Shown: positions 45,308-53,891 of the stretch, piece by piece
Layout of the letters: each line of letters begins with the position of its first letter
Position numbering within the stretch: the first letter of the stretch is position 1
DNA from: Bombilactobacillus thymidiniphilus
Lineage (GTDB): Bacteria; Bacillota; Bacilli; Lactobacillales; Lactobacillaceae
Direction: 5' to 3'
Assembly: GCF_023380245.1 (NCBI RefSeq)
Contig: NZ_CP093365.1
Location: 1,426,001-1,490,000, forward strand
DNA: 64,000 nucleotides
The notes under the pieces: model-generated
Told to the model about the DNA's origin: nothing
Databases searched by the model: none
The model's input: only the letters and a program-made list of their open reading frames with translations
Translations under genes and position numbers: made by a program

Positions 45308-45606
45308 TTAGCGGGGTGTATCGTCTTGGTAACGTTCTACATGCATGTGTAAATCATATTTTTCTCGTAATTTAGCTAAGTCTTGCATCATTTGAGAAGC
45401 ATGATGCTTATCCAACGCTGCTTGATTAGACCAACTATCAATTAAGAGAATTGTTTCTGGATCGGTTAACGAGACAAAATAACCGTATTTCATATTACCA
45501 ATTTCTTGTTTAATTCGCGCTACGATGCCGCTAGCAATCATTTCTTGAGCAAATTTTTGCGCTGAACCATTTTCCCAGTGTAGTATAAATTAACTGTTAA
45601 ACTCAT
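45308..45606 (-). pseudogene. Frameshifted antibiotic-biosynthesis-monooxygenase (ABM) domain protein
   Basis: The 77-residue frame from 45541 (LLIDSWSNQAALDKHHAS, KYDLHMHVERY) is the C-terminal part of a small ABM-fold putative quinol monooxygenase. The missing N-terminus is upstream: ATG at 45604-45606 encodes MSLTVNLYYTG, then one base is missing at about 45570 before ENGSAQKFAQEM continues in the other frame. The lower fragment could start again at ATG 45541, but the first beta strand would be lost. Confidence 0.8.
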
Positions 45607-45731
45607 TGTTATTTACTTTACCTCCCTAATTAAATTACACTAATTATACTTTCTTAGAGTTACTTTAAGTCAACAATAATTCACAAAAAAATCAGAGATC
45701 CTAAGATAAGATATTCATAGGGGCACTTTTA

Positions 45732-45935
45732 ATGAATCAACCACAATTTACTACAAAAATGACAGTCAGTACATTTCAAAAATATTGTTGGTATAAAAAT
45801 GAGTTGGTCGCAATTTGTCAAAAATATCATTTGCCAACTTACGGTACTAAGTATGAATTAGTACAATATATAATTAGTTTTCTTGAAGGAAAATCAGCTA
45901 TACAAATTAAACCATTACGTAAAAAACAACTGTGA
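45732..45935 (+). CDS. Short SAP-like domain protein, perhaps truncated
   Basis: A 67-residue protein resembling the N-terminal part of DUF6434/SAP-domain proteins: MTVSTFQKYCWYKNELVAIC then KYHLPTYGTKYELVQYI, a two-helix nucleic-acid-binding pattern. Relatives that I recall are much longer, so this copy may have lost its C-terminal half through the stop at 45933. No recognisable continuation is seen downstream. Confidence 0.5.
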   Translation: MNQPQFTTKMTVSTFQKYCWYKNELVAICQKYHLPTYGTKYELVQYIISFLEGKSAIQIKPLRKKQL

Positions 45936-46129
45936 AGCGTCTCCACTAATGTAATTACGCCTACAACTAAAATATTGGAGTCAGGTTTTAGTTTGAATCA
46001 ATTGGAAAGATCTTGAAGTTTTGCTAGAAAAAAATCAGAAAGACATTATATTTTTACCAGAGTGGATCGACTACTAATGAGCTATGCACCAGGATCAGGA
46101 GTACGTCGTTGTATGAATTGAACAAATTC

Positions 46130-46475
46130 TATTGCATATGATGTTCATGTAAATTGGTAACAGTTTTTCTTTGTGATTATCTTCAATTTTGGCAGAAGTA
46201 TTGCCATAAGGGGTATCAATAAATGGAACTAACGGACTATCAGCACCAATACTTTGCAGTTAGAAGTTACGTTCCATTTTGGAGTCAAAACCTAATAATC
46301 GTAAAGTTAATTTATCTTGAAAGTCTGGATTAACTTGGCGAACTTTTAAAACTTTACTTTCCCATAAAATAAACCCTAGATCTTGACGATCATGATATTT
46401 ACCTTTGCTCATACTAGAATTTTCAATCCAAGTTGGTTCGGATAAGCTAGTGATACTTTGTGTTCACTCCATTTT
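46130..46475 (-). pseudogene. Coding remnant of unknown family
   Basis: On the minus strand, a readable stretch runs from about 46455 (SEPTWIENSSMSKG, then DLGFILWESKVLKVRQVNP) to a TAA near 46265, and resumes after it (IGADSPLVPFIDTPYGN). Codon use and composition look like a former protein gene, but there is no start and I cannot name the family. Confidence 0.4.
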
Positions 46476-47058
46476 TAAAGAATAGAATGACCATTATATT
46501 TGCAAAAATCAAAATGTTAAAATATTTATTTTGATAATGATGAAAAATTTTGAGCTTATAAAAATAAAAATACAGAGCTAAGTAATAAAAAAAGAGTGCA
46601 GCAGGGTATGATTCAGCAAAATTGAATTTTGTGATTTTTTAAAAATTATGCTAAAAAGTAATCTTATTTTTAATTGTTCTTCTCATTAATAAAGCTTAAA
46701 TCTAAAATATTTTATTATTTTTGGTAAATATTGATAGTTTATTTATAATAATTTGATTATTTTATGCTTTAATTATTGCTAAAATTCTTCTTGATGATAA
46801 ATTTTGCGTTTTATTAAAGTACAATTATTTAAAAAAAATAATTGCTGTAAAAAGAGTTTATGCAGTAACTAATCTTCAAATAATAGTGATAGTTTCAAAA
46901 AGAAATAAACGATAGTCTAACTTAAGTTCACATTTCCCCCGATGAGTCAGCTTCCTGCAGAAATTATTTCTTAATTGTGATACGTATATATTAAATTCAG
47001 TGTCACTCTTAAATTTTGCTATTCATGGCAATTAATAGTGGTAGTTAACTTTTTTATT
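46476..47058. other. AT-rich gene-free stretch
   Basis: About 580 bases of very AT-rich sequence on both strands with many stops. I see no open frame, RNA motif, repeat or clear hairpin in it. Confidence 0.6.
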
Positions 47059-47790
47059 TCAACAAGTTTTACCGAGTTTAGCCAGTATTATTATTGATGG
47101 AATAAATAATAATCCACTGAAAATTAGCACAACTAACCAGCTGCCACCGCTACTGTTGCCCGTAATATTAGGGGTGAAGTCGATCAGAGCGTGAATAATA
47201 ATGGGGAGCGTTAGTCCGTTGGCGAGCACTCTAATCAAAGAAAAAAGAGTTCCAATAGCAGTAGCATAAACAATTTGTTGTAAAGTTACTTGCAAGTTTT
47301 GGTGATGAAAGAAATAATTGCTGAAGTGCAAGAGAGCAAAGATACCACTATTGTAAATTGCTGCTAATACTAGATTATTTTGCCGTTTGCTGATTAATTG
47401 AAGAAAAATATTGAATAACAATCCACGACAATAAACTTCTTCAAAAATTCCCGCAGCTAGCGCGATCAATAAAAAGTTGATTTGTTGTGGTAGCGAATAC
47501 TGAAAAGTGAGCACAATATCTTCCGGAATATTTTGTACGAAAGAAATTAATACAATGAGAATTAAGACGACTAAATAACTACCCCAATGTCTGTGTTGGG
47601 GCGATGTAAGTACTAATTTAGTTGTTTTAATAATGTATAAAGCAATTAAAGCCAAAAAAACTTCAAATAAAAATCTGCTGATCCCGTAGCGTAGTGAATT
47701 TTCGGCAACGTGATGAATCAAAACATGTCCAACCATAAAATAAACCAGAATCAAGATAATTGCAGCAGTAATTTTCTTTTTTAAACTCAT
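47059..47790 (-). CDS. CPBP-family intramembrane metalloprotease (Abi/CAAX-like)
   Basis: A 243-residue protein with about seven membrane segments. The glutamate motif FEEVYCRG (EExxxR) near residue 116, FALLHFSN (FxxxH) near 150 and HALIDFTPN near 205 are the CPBP active-site motifs. In lactobacilli such proteins often provide self-immunity to bacteriocins (PlnI/SkkI type). It faces the double-glycine peptide gene at 48061 across a 270-base AT-rich gap, which supports but does not prove that role. Confidence 0.88.
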   Translation of the reverse strand: MSLKKKITAAIILILVYFMVGHVLIHHVAENSLRYGISRFLFEVFLALIALYIIKTTKLVLTSPQHRHWGSYLVVLILIVLISFVQNIPEDIVLTFQYSLPQQINFLLIALAAGIFEEVYCRGLLFNIFLQLISKRQNNLVLAAIYNSGIFALLHFSNYFFHHQNLQVTLQQIVYATAIGTLFSLIRVLANGLTLPIIIHALIDFTPNITGNSSGGSWLVVLIFSGLLFIPSIIILAKLGKTC

Positions 47791-48060
47791 TATGTTTTCG
47801 CTCCAGTGTAATATTTATTACTAATTTAAAAAAATCAGCCTGCAAAATATTGCGAGCTAATTTCGCATTATTTTACTTCCGTTCAGTTATTAATATTGAG
47901 TATTCTAATAAATATAAAAAAAGAAGTGCAAGCTGATTATTTAAGACTTGTATAAAATCTAGCAATATTCATTATTTATCGTGTCTTAAAAACACAGCTT
48001 GACCTTGTTACGTAAATTGAACTACCATTCAAAGTGGAGAAAAGGAGGATTTACATCATA

Positions 48061-48180
48061 ATGAAAAAAAGTGATCAATTTAAAATTTTGAGTGATAAAG
48101 AAAAAGAATTAATTAATGTTGAAGGAGGACATCAGTCTTATTTCCATAGATTTCTAAACGGTTTTAGTCGTTACCACTAA
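48061..48180 (+). CDS. Double-glycine-leader peptide, probable pheromone or bacteriocin
   Basis: A 39-residue peptide that is easily missed. The leader (residues 1-23) has the C39-peptidase pattern ELINVEGG, and the predicted mature product is the 16-residue HQSYFHRFLNGFSRYH, rich in aromatics and His/Arg. The size fits an inducing peptide as much as a bacteriocin. AAAGGAGGA precedes the ATG by 12 bases. Its end overlaps the convergent XRE regulator by 17 bases. Confidence 0.75.
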   Translation: MKKSDQFKILSDKEKELINVEGGHQSYFHRFLNGFSRYH

Positions 48181-48802
48181 GTTTTCGATTGATTGTAGGA
48201 TGTAACATCAGTACTGCAATTAAAGACAGTGTATTCATGATGATTGTCAGTAAGAGACTTATAGTTTCCCCTAGATTGACAACGGGATCATTAGAAAATG
48301 ATTGTAGGACATATGGATCCGGTAAAACTATTACAATATTAAATATTAGAGACCCTGCAAGGAAAATTAGTAGCCAAACTAATTTCTTTTTTGTTTTAAA
48401 TCTTTGCCATTCAGTAAAAAATAGTAAGTATACTATTAGTACGATTAACATTGTTGAGGAAACAAACTTAATTTGTTGAATAAGACCAAATAATTTTAAG
48501 TAGCTAAAAATTAGTAAAAAAATAAGTAAAAAATATAAAATATATTCTATATAAGTATTACGATGAGTTGCTTTCTCTTGCTTTTCATAATGTTCCGTAA
48601 TAGCTGTGTCATCTTCAGTTAACTTATCTAAAGATATATTGAAAATTTTGCTTAATTCGAGCAAGGTTTTAATATCAGGTAGGCTACGATTATTTTCCCA
48701 ACCGGAAATAGTTTTACGTGAAACCATCATTTTTTGTCCCAATTGTTCTTGAGTTAAATGCTTTTTTTGGCGATTATTTTTTATTTTTTCTCCAAGATCC
48801 AT
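48164..48802 (-). CDS. XRE-family transcriptional regulator with membrane segments
   Basis: A 212-residue protein. Residues 1-65 are a Cro/C1-type helix-turn-helix (LTQEQLGQKMMVSRKTISGWE), and residues about 85-205 contain four membrane segments. This architecture suggests a membrane-tethered regulator responding to envelope or peptide signals. It converges on the double-glycine peptide gene and lies next to the bacteriocin-like operon, so it may control them, which is inferred. The start has TTGGAGAAAAA-like spacing that is not strong. Confidence 0.85.
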   Translation of the reverse strand: MDLGEKIKNNRQKKHLTQEQLGQKMMVSRKTISGWENNRSLPDIKTLLELSKIFNISLDKLTEDDTAITEHYEKQEKATHRNTYIEYILYFLLIFLLIFSYLKLFGLIQQIKFVSSTMLIVLIVYLLFFTEWQRFKTKKKLVWLLIFLAGSLIFNIVIVLPDPYVLQSFSNDPVVNLGETISLLLTIIMNTLSLIAVLMLHPTINRKLSGND

Positions 48803-49040
48803 ATTATTTTTCCATTACTATTATTTTTTTGTAAAAATTTTTAACATATCAACATATTTTTATAATATATTTTGATGATACATATATCAATAGCAATGAA
48901 TAATTTTCTAATTTTCCATAATAATAATATTACACAAATAATAAAACCCAAGAGGCAGATTTTTTGAATTAGCTTCCCAGGTTTTATTATTTGTTTAATG
49001 CTGTTATTAGTAAAGATATAGATTTAATTAATTACTTTAA

Positions 49041-49169
49041 TTACCAAAATTTGTGCCCCTTACTATTAAAGCCGTGTACAAAATCTATAGCGAATTGATA
49101 CCACTTTTCACCTGCAATGTTTAAAAGATCTTTATCATCTATGGTGTTAAATTTTATGAGTTGATTCAT
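49041..49169 (-). CDS. Bacteriocin-like peptide with degenerate double-glycine leader
   Basis: A 42-residue peptide, the last gene of a four-gene minus-strand operon. Leader residues at the expected -12, -7 and -4 positions (Ile, Leu, Ile) fit a double-glycine leader, but the cleavage pair reads Gly-Glu (NIAGE) in place of Gly-Gly. The rest, KWYQFAIDFVHGFNSKGHKF, is aromatic and amphipathic. GGAG lies 11 bases upstream. It may be poorly processed or cut after Ala-Gly. Confidence 0.6.
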   Translation of the reverse strand: MNQLIKFNTIDDKDLLNIAGEKWYQFAIDFVHGFNSKGHKFW

Positions 49170-49209
49170 CACTTAATTATCTCCTAACTAATTTAGTTAA
49201 CCGTCATCC

Positions 49210-49350
49210 TCAAAATAGGAGGGGAAGAAATGCAATGCCCACTTTTGCTATATGTCCGATAGTATGTGCGGCTCTATTATAGCCTCCATTTACAGATTGT
49301 AGATTTGTATCATCAATTGCTTTGAAATTGTTTAATTGATTGGTTTTCAT
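49210..49350 (-). CDS. Class II bacteriocin-like precursor with canonical double-glycine leader
   Basis: A 46-residue precursor. The 23-residue leader (MKTNQL...NLQSVNGG) has Ile -12, Leu -7, Val -4 and Gly-Gly. The mature part is 23 residues, starts YNRAAHTIGHIAKVG and ends in a hydrophobic FLPLLF. A cationic start and hydrophobic end suit a membrane-active peptide. The longer frame to 49431 is spurious. The ATG at 49348-49350 has GAGAGG at good spacing. Confidence 0.75.
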   Translation of the reverse strand: MKTNQLNNFKAIDDTNLQSVNGGYNRAAHTIGHIAKVGIAFLPLLF

Positions 49351-49376
49351 TTTTAACCTCTCCATGACTTTATTTG

Positions 49377-49493
49377 TCATAAAATACCAGAAACAAAAAA
49401 ATAGATCAAAATAATCATTACTTGCTGCCATTTGGGGCGTGCTCTGAAATTTTTAAATAATTTATGAAATTTTTCTTTCATATAATATGACAT
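49377..49493 (-). CDS. Small membrane peptide between bacteriocin-like genes
   Basis: A 38-residue open frame with a basic N-terminus (MSYYMKEKFHKLFKNFRARP) and one C-terminal membrane segment (VMIILIYFFVSGIL). GGAAAAG precedes the ATG. Its place inside the peptide operon and its topology would fit a small immunity protein. I do not recognise a family, and the size makes the call uncertain. Confidence 0.45.
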   Translation of the reverse strand: MSYYMKEKFHKLFKNFRARPKWQQVMIILIYFFVSGIL

Positions 49494-49521
49494 GCTCTTT
49501 TCCAAGTTTGGTTCAAAATAT

Positions 49522-49665
49522 TTAATTAATTAATCCAGATAAAAAACTACCTACAGCATCACCACATGTCCACCAAAAGCCATGTTTTTTTCCATCAATG
49601 ACTAGAGATAAACTTTGAGAATTAATACTTTGAAACTTTTGTAAACTAGAATTACTTTTAAGCAT
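49522..49665 (-). CDS. Bacteriocin-like precursor with Asp-Gly leader end
   Basis: A 47-residue precursor and first gene of the peptide operon. The leader has Ile -12, Leu -7 and Val -4, but ends Asp-Gly (LVIDG) in place of Gly-Gly. The predicted 22-residue product starts KKHGFWWTCGDAVGS and ends SGLIN, with one Cys. GGGGGT lies 7 bases before the ATG at 49665. The upstream extension of the frame to 49773 has no ribosome site. Confidence 0.65.
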   Translation of the reverse strand: MLKSNSSLQKFQSINSQSLSLVIDGKKHGFWWTCGDAVGSFLSGLIN

Positions 49666-49953
49666 ATCATTACCCCCTTTCTTTTTATTTATTTCAAACT
49701 TAGTTAATATAAATATAAATTTCAAGCTGGTAATTTTAGACAATACTAGTTCATAATATAAGACTAAGACCAATGATGTTTTTTTTTATAACAGTTTTTT
49801 TGTTTATATTTTTTGTAAATATTACTTGTAAAAATTGATTAGATATATGTTTTTATAATAGCTTGATTTGTATTTCATAAGACAATTTATTTCCTGGGAA
49901 ATGTGTCTTTGATAAATAGCTTGTGATTATTAAGATATCAACTACTATATTTT

Positions 49954-50483
49954 ATGAATATTATTATGTATGAAGTAGGATTATCGTTAGTTTTGTTATT
50001 AGTGCAGTTTGTAGTCTATTTATTGGTTCTGTGTTTAGATACGATTTGTGATTCTTAACTTTTGTCATTTACTTTATTTTGGCTATTTTAAGTTATGCCA
50101 GCAAGATGGATGTTTTAGATGTTTTTTTTAAAAATTAAGCACCAAAAAATTTATTATTATGATATGAGTACTTTGACGAAACGTATTTTATTGATGGTAT
50201 TTCCGTTTAGGCGACCACAAAATATTGATCTAAGTTCTATTGCATCTTATCAATTACAAGGTGACTATAATAAGTTTGAGGACATCAAATTACCTCTGCC
50301 TATGACGACCGCTTATGGTATTTTTTTCCAGCCATGTTATCAAGTAAAAATCCGATAGTTTTAAATTTGTATCTTAATGATTCAAAAGTTATCGTTATCA
50401 ATTTATCGATGAACTATGTTTACCATCCTTATGAATTTAGACAGAAGATAGATTCATTAAAATCTTATTTGTCAAGCAGATAG
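49954..50483 (+). pseudogene. Frameshifted small membrane protein with PH-like domain
   Basis: Pieces in three frames join into one protein of about 175 residues: a membrane segment from the ATG at 49954 (GLSLVLLLVQFVVYLLVLCL), a second one at about 50060-50100 (FVIYFILAILSYASKMDVLDV), then a soluble part from 50119 (YYYDMSTLTKRILLMVFPFRRP) that shifts frame in the T7 run near 50322-50328 to end at 50483 (NPIVLNLYL, YEFRQKIDSLKSYLSS). It could be a bacteriocin-associated membrane protein. I do not recognise the family firmly. Confidence 0.55.
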
Positions 50484-50569
50484 AACAGTATAGATTAAAG
50501 AGTAAGTGTTAATGAAAATAGTGATGATTGATAGTATTTTCATTTTATAATTAAGGAGAATGTGTAATA

Positions 50570-51286
50570 GTGAATGAAAAAATTATTTTGATATTTAAAG
50601 GTATAATAGTTTTGTTATTGGGATATATTTTAGGTTTTATGCTCGGAGGACTATTAGGTGATCTTTTTAACTTTTCTTTGAATGACAGAATGACGATGCA
50701 AAGAGTTACTATTTCTACAATTAGAATTATTTTGGCTATTGGTATATTAAAAATAGATCTGTTTCAAAAGACTAATTTTTTAAAGTGTAGTTTGAAGATA
50801 ATGGCAATAACTATTTTTATTTCTTTTATTATTAATAATAATTTCTCTTTTCATTTATTTAAGTATAATATGATTTTTGGTAATTTTTCTTATGCATTAT
50901 CTGAAGAAATATTTTATCGCGCTATATTGTTTACTATTCTTTATAAAATTTTTGTAAAAAGTAAAAAATCTTTTTTGATAGCTTCTATTATTGGATCATT
51001 ATTTTTTGCATTTGCACATTTTTTTAATATCATTAATAACTCTCAAAGCTTTAAATATACAATCGTACAAGTTTTTTTTGCCTTTGTTATAGGAATGTTT
51101 TTGTGTCTGTTATATAAAGTGTCTAATAATATTATTTTTCCGATACTAACTCATTTTGTTATTGACTTGGTTGCATCGTGTAGCCCCTCTGTAAATATTG
51201 ACTTAAATATAATTATATCTGTCATTGTATTTTTATTAGTATCATATTTAATATATTCATTAATTTATAAAAAACTTGAAATTTAA
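50570..51286 (+). CDS. CPBP-family intramembrane metalloprotease, second copy
   Basis: A 238-residue protein with seven or so membrane segments and all CPBP motifs: SEEIFYRAILF (EExxxR) near residue 120, FFAFAHFFN near 148 and THFVIDLV near 197. The start is GTG with AAGGAG upstream. It is encoded beside, and in the opposite direction to, the bacteriocin-like operon and is probably an immunity-type Abi protein. The gene is more AT-rich than the core genes. A terminator lies 69 bases downstream. Confidence 0.88.
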   Translation: MNEKIILIFKGIIVLLLGYILGFMLGGLLGDLFNFSLNDRMTMQRVTISTIRIILAIGILKIDLFQKTNFLKCSLKIMAITIFISFIINNNFSFHLFKYNMIFGNFSYALSEEIFYRAILFTILYKIFVKSKKSFLIASIIGSLFFAFAHFFNIINNSQSFKYTIVQVFFAFVIGMFLCLLYKVSNNIIFPILTHFVIDLVASCSPSVNIDLNIIISVIVFLLVSYLIYSLIYKKLEI

Positions 51287-51354
51287 TCAATAAAAGCATA
51301 TATTTTGTTGGTATTCATTTAAATAATAATCATTTATGTATTGCGCTATGACGG

Positions 51355-51377
51355 TGCTATCCGAATAGCATTTTTTA
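51355..51377 (+). terminator. Intrinsic terminator of the second CPBP gene
   Basis: A perfect 6-base stem TGCTAT/ATAGCA with CCGA loop and six T residues. It abuts the end of the convergent NUDIX gene and may serve both. Confidence 0.75.
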
Positions 51378-51379
51378 TT

Positions 51380-51820
51380 TTAAAACAATACATCACGTTG
51401 CCCATCTAATAGGTGTTCATTAAATTGTTCATCAAAAAATAGTGGCAGGTCATGATCAAAGTTAGGTGCCAAAGGAGATTGTAGTAATTCTTCTTTCGTC
51501 AGCCATTTCAGATTGCCTTCACGTGATGATTTTAGCTCACCACTAAATTGGTTGGCACGATAAAAAAAGACTAGGTAGCGATGATGTTCAGCATCGTAAA
51601 ATTGCTTGACACCCACTAATTTTGGCTGGGTAATCGTCAGATTAGTTTCTTCTTGCACTTCGCGGATAACGGACTCCGTAATAGATTCATGTGCTTCAAT
51701 ATGGCCGCCGGGGAAAGTTAAGCCTGGCCAATTAGGATCAACACGATTTAAGACTAGAATTTTGTCAGCATTGGTAATCATGCACATGTTGGTAAGGGTA
51801 ACTGATTCAGTTCGATCCAT
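51380..51820 (-). CDS. NUDIX hydrolase (MutT/8-oxo-dGTP diphosphatase-like)
   Basis: A 146-residue NUDIX protein. The box GGHIEAHESITESVIREVQEETNL (about residues 37-60) keeps the catalytic REVQEE, with Asn in place of the last Gly. Family members of this form act on oxidised nucleotides or other nucleoside diphosphates. The substrate cannot be read from the sequence. GGAGGTAGTT precedes the ATG. It stands alone and intact amid decayed genes. Confidence 0.9.
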   Translation of the reverse strand: MDRTESVTLTNMCMITNADKILVLNRVDPNWPGLTFPGGHIEAHESITESVIREVQEETNLTITQPKLVGVKQFYDAEHHRYLVFFYRANQFSGELKSSREGNLKWLTKEELLQSPLAPNFDHDLPLFFDEQFNEHLLDGQRDVLF

Positions 51821-51932
51821 TTAACTACCTCCTTTTTTATTTTTATTATAACAAAGTACAAATTTTAATTGAATTGCACAACAAAAAGGATTTGTTTTTC
51901 TCACGAAACGACAAATATTTAATGGTTAATTC

Positions 51933-52121
51933 TTGTTTTTTAATTTTTATTTGATACAATGAATTTGTGGCTGAGACCCCCCTCAGCCACAGCCAAACTT
52001 ATTTTGCATATTTAAGTTTCCCATATTAATATTTTCCTTTTTTTGTTTCCTGTTTTTTTGTCCTTCCAATTTTGACTATATCAGTCAAATAATAACATAG
52101 GCCGTCATTAGACGGCTTTTT
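51933..52121 (+). ncRNA. Candidate small RNA transcript with its promoter
   Basis: A promoter (TTGTTT at 51933-51938, 16 bases, extended -10 TGATACAAT ending at 51960) predicts a start near 51967, exactly at a perfect 10-base hairpin (TGTGGCTGAG/CTCAGCCACA, 51966-51991, C-rich loop). The transcript would end at an intrinsic terminator, GCCGTC-ATTA-GACGGC plus T run (52101-52121), giving about 150 bases with no open frame. It may instead be the untranslated leader of a deleted gene. Confidence 0.45.
52071..52089. promoter_or_regulatory. Palindrome resembling a TetR-family operator
   Basis: TTTGACT-ATATC-AGTCAAA, perfect 7-base arms, with TTGACT possibly a -35 box. Such sites commonly control efflux genes. 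The MFS fragment at about 52465-52666 could be what is left of its target. Confidence 0.4.
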
Positions 52122-52243
52122 TATTTTCTGAAATTAAATAGTGGAGGACACAATGTTGGATCATTTCTAGTTTGTTTAGATAATGGCTTAATAGTTCCAG
52201 TTAACTCGGGGAGCTGTCTTTTTATTTTTAATTAAAAATATAC

Positions 52244-52274
52244 TTGCTCTGGTGTCAACTCCAGAGTTTAAGAT
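52244..52274 (+). promoter_or_regulatory. MerR-type promoter with operator
   Basis: A -35 TTGCTC (52244-52249) and a -10 TAAGAT (52269-52274) are separated by 19 bases, the long spacer that MerR-family activators correct. The spacer region carries the near-palindrome CTCTGGTGTCAACTCCAGAG (52247-52266). It precedes the broken aldo/keto reductase gene, and a MerR gene follows at 52670. Confidence 0.75.
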
Positions 52275-52307
52275 ACCCTTTTATGCATGAATTGTGGAGG
52301 TAAGTTT

Positions 52308-52666
52308 ATGGAATATAAAACATTAAATAATGGTGTTCAAATACCATCACTCGGTTTTGGTGTTTATCAGATTCCAGCAGAGCAGACTAAAACAGCCGTA
52401 CTCCAGCTATTAGGACTGGTTATCGATTAGTCGATACGGCAGGAGCTTATCAAAATGAAGCTGGTGCTGCCATCAGTGTAACTAACACTGCCCATCAGAT
52501 TGGTTCATCAGTAGGATTAGCTTTAATTACCTTGTTGATAGAGCCATTTCAATCTACGGCAGTAATGTATCAACATGCGATGCAAATTTCTTTAATTTTA
52601 GTTGTTTTAACTTTTATTGTTGTGTGTTTTACAATTCATTCTAAAAATAAAAAGAAGCCTAATTAA
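52308..52666 (+). pseudogene. Deletion fusion of an aldo/keto reductase start to an MFS transporter end
   Basis: GGAGG and ATG at 52308 begin an aldo/keto reductase (NNGVQIPSLGFGVYQIP), which frameshifts near 52405 and continues GYRLVDTAGAYQNE in another frame. At about 52465 the sequence passes directly into the last part of a DHA2-type drug transporter (GAAISVTNTAHQIGSSVGLALI, then a final membrane segment and KKKPN stop). Over 1 kb between the two parent genes must have been deleted. It is not functional. Confidence 0.8.
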
Positions 52667-52669
52667 TTT

Positions 52670-53059
52670 ACGAAAATAAAAGAAGCCATTGTGCAAACTG
52701 GTTTGCCACTGGATACTACTCGTTATTATGAAAAGAGCGGTTTAATTATTCCGGTAGACCGTTATCAAGATGGGTCACACAATTTTACTGGTAAGAATAT
52801 TCGCCAGTTGCTATTTGCCAAAAAGATGCGTCGCGCTGGAGTATCTGTCGTTGCTTTAAAACAATATGTTAGCTTAGTTATTGCGGGTAATGATGCCACA
52901 ATTGCTTTACTTAAAGAGGTATTAAGTACACAAGCGCAGCGCATTGAACAAGAAATTAATGAATTGTCAGCTACTTTGATTTTATTGCAACATAAACTGG
53001 CTGTTTATGATACAAAAGCGCGCCAAAGTGAACAACAGTTTATTTTAGATGATGATTAA
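52670..53059 (+). CDS. MerR-family regulator, start codon apparently lost
   Basis: About 129 residues: a MerR winged helix (VQTGLPLDTTRYYEKSGLI) and a C-terminal dimerisation coil. The family N-terminus MKIKEAI is present, but its first codon is ACG at 52670 where ATG is expected. The first usable start is GTG at 52691, seven codons in, which would cut the first helix and has no good ribosome site. It probably once activated the 52244 promoter. The gene is probably silent or poorly expressed. Confidence 0.7.
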   Translation, partial: TKIKEAIVQTGLPLDTTRYYEKSGLIIPVDRYQDGSHNFTGKNIRQLLFAKKMRRAGVSVVALKQYVSLVIAGNDATIALLKEVLSTQAQRIEQEINELSATLILLQHKLAVYDTKARQSEQQFILDDD

Positions 53060-53086
53060 AGCTTTTGCGAGCAAAGTGTCATTTAA

Positions 53087-53133
53087 AAAGCCACCTAGTT
53101 AAGCTTTAAAGCTAATTAAGTGGCTCTTTATTT
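53087..53133 (+). terminator. Terminator of the MerR gene
   Basis: A long imperfect stem, AGCCAC with GTGGCT outside and GCTTTAAAGC inside (53089-53125), followed by a T-rich run. Confidence 0.65.
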
Positions 53134-53891
53134 TTGTTTAAAAGTGAAAACTGTTGTCAATTGAGTGACTTTAAGTCAAGGACAAGTGTCGAAAAATGAA
53201 GAGATGATGATGTCATATATTCAGATAAATAAAGTTGCGCACTTTTTGACGATTTCTGCAATAGATGAAAAATGGATATTAAATTGAAACTAATTGTCCA
53301 ATAACATACTGATATTTTTCAATGCAAGCATTCCTATGGAAGTGTGATATTATTGGCTTTTTTAAAGTAAATGCTCACACGCAAAGCATGAAATATGTAC
53401 GCTGTTGAGCATTGGAATTAAACGGGAAGTTATTATGAAAACTAAAAAATTATTTTTAGTGGTGGACCAGTATTAGCACAGTTTTTAGGTATTTTAAAAA
53501 TAAGCAACGGGTCTTAGATCAATTAGTTACCAATTATTTGTATTTGCATGATGTGAAACAGGTGATCAGTAAATTTCGACCCCAATGCCAGGTTAGTATT
53601 TTTTTAGTAAATTTGGAATGATTTTTACTTGAACAATAAATTGGAGTAAAGTTGCCTTTTGGGTGCTGTCTTTGCTGCCCAGACAGCTTAATCCTATTAA
53701 TTTTTGAAGGTCCAAAGTAGTTGCTAATATGATAAACTGATTAACATAAGGAATTTATATTAAAAATAAATTGTAAAATAGATTGTTTTTTTAATTTTAA
53801 TGATGTATGCTAAATTGCAGAAAGTTTCTGCTTATGCTCCTAATATAAAATTCCTGGTAGCTGGTAAATTAGATGAAAAGACAATTAAACT
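53134..53891. other. Gene-free region with decayed coding traces
   Basis: I see no intact gene. From the ATG at about 53435 a broken frame (MKTKKLFL, then in another frame YFKNKQRVLDQLVTNYLYLHDVKQVISKF to about 53615) looks like a former small protein of unknown family. An inverted repeat AATGCTCA/TGAGCATT spans about 53369-53416. The rest is AT-rich. Confidence 0.45.

Noticed and set aside
45936-46080. Continuation of the SAP-like gene after its stop
   Set aside because: I could not read a convincing continuation of the family in any frame, so truncation is only suspected.
51966-51991. CTGAGA with a C run, like part of a TPP riboswitch
   Set aside because: The other conserved TPP elements (GGGGTGC and the long 3' helix arm) are absent, and the hairpin is a simple perfect stem.
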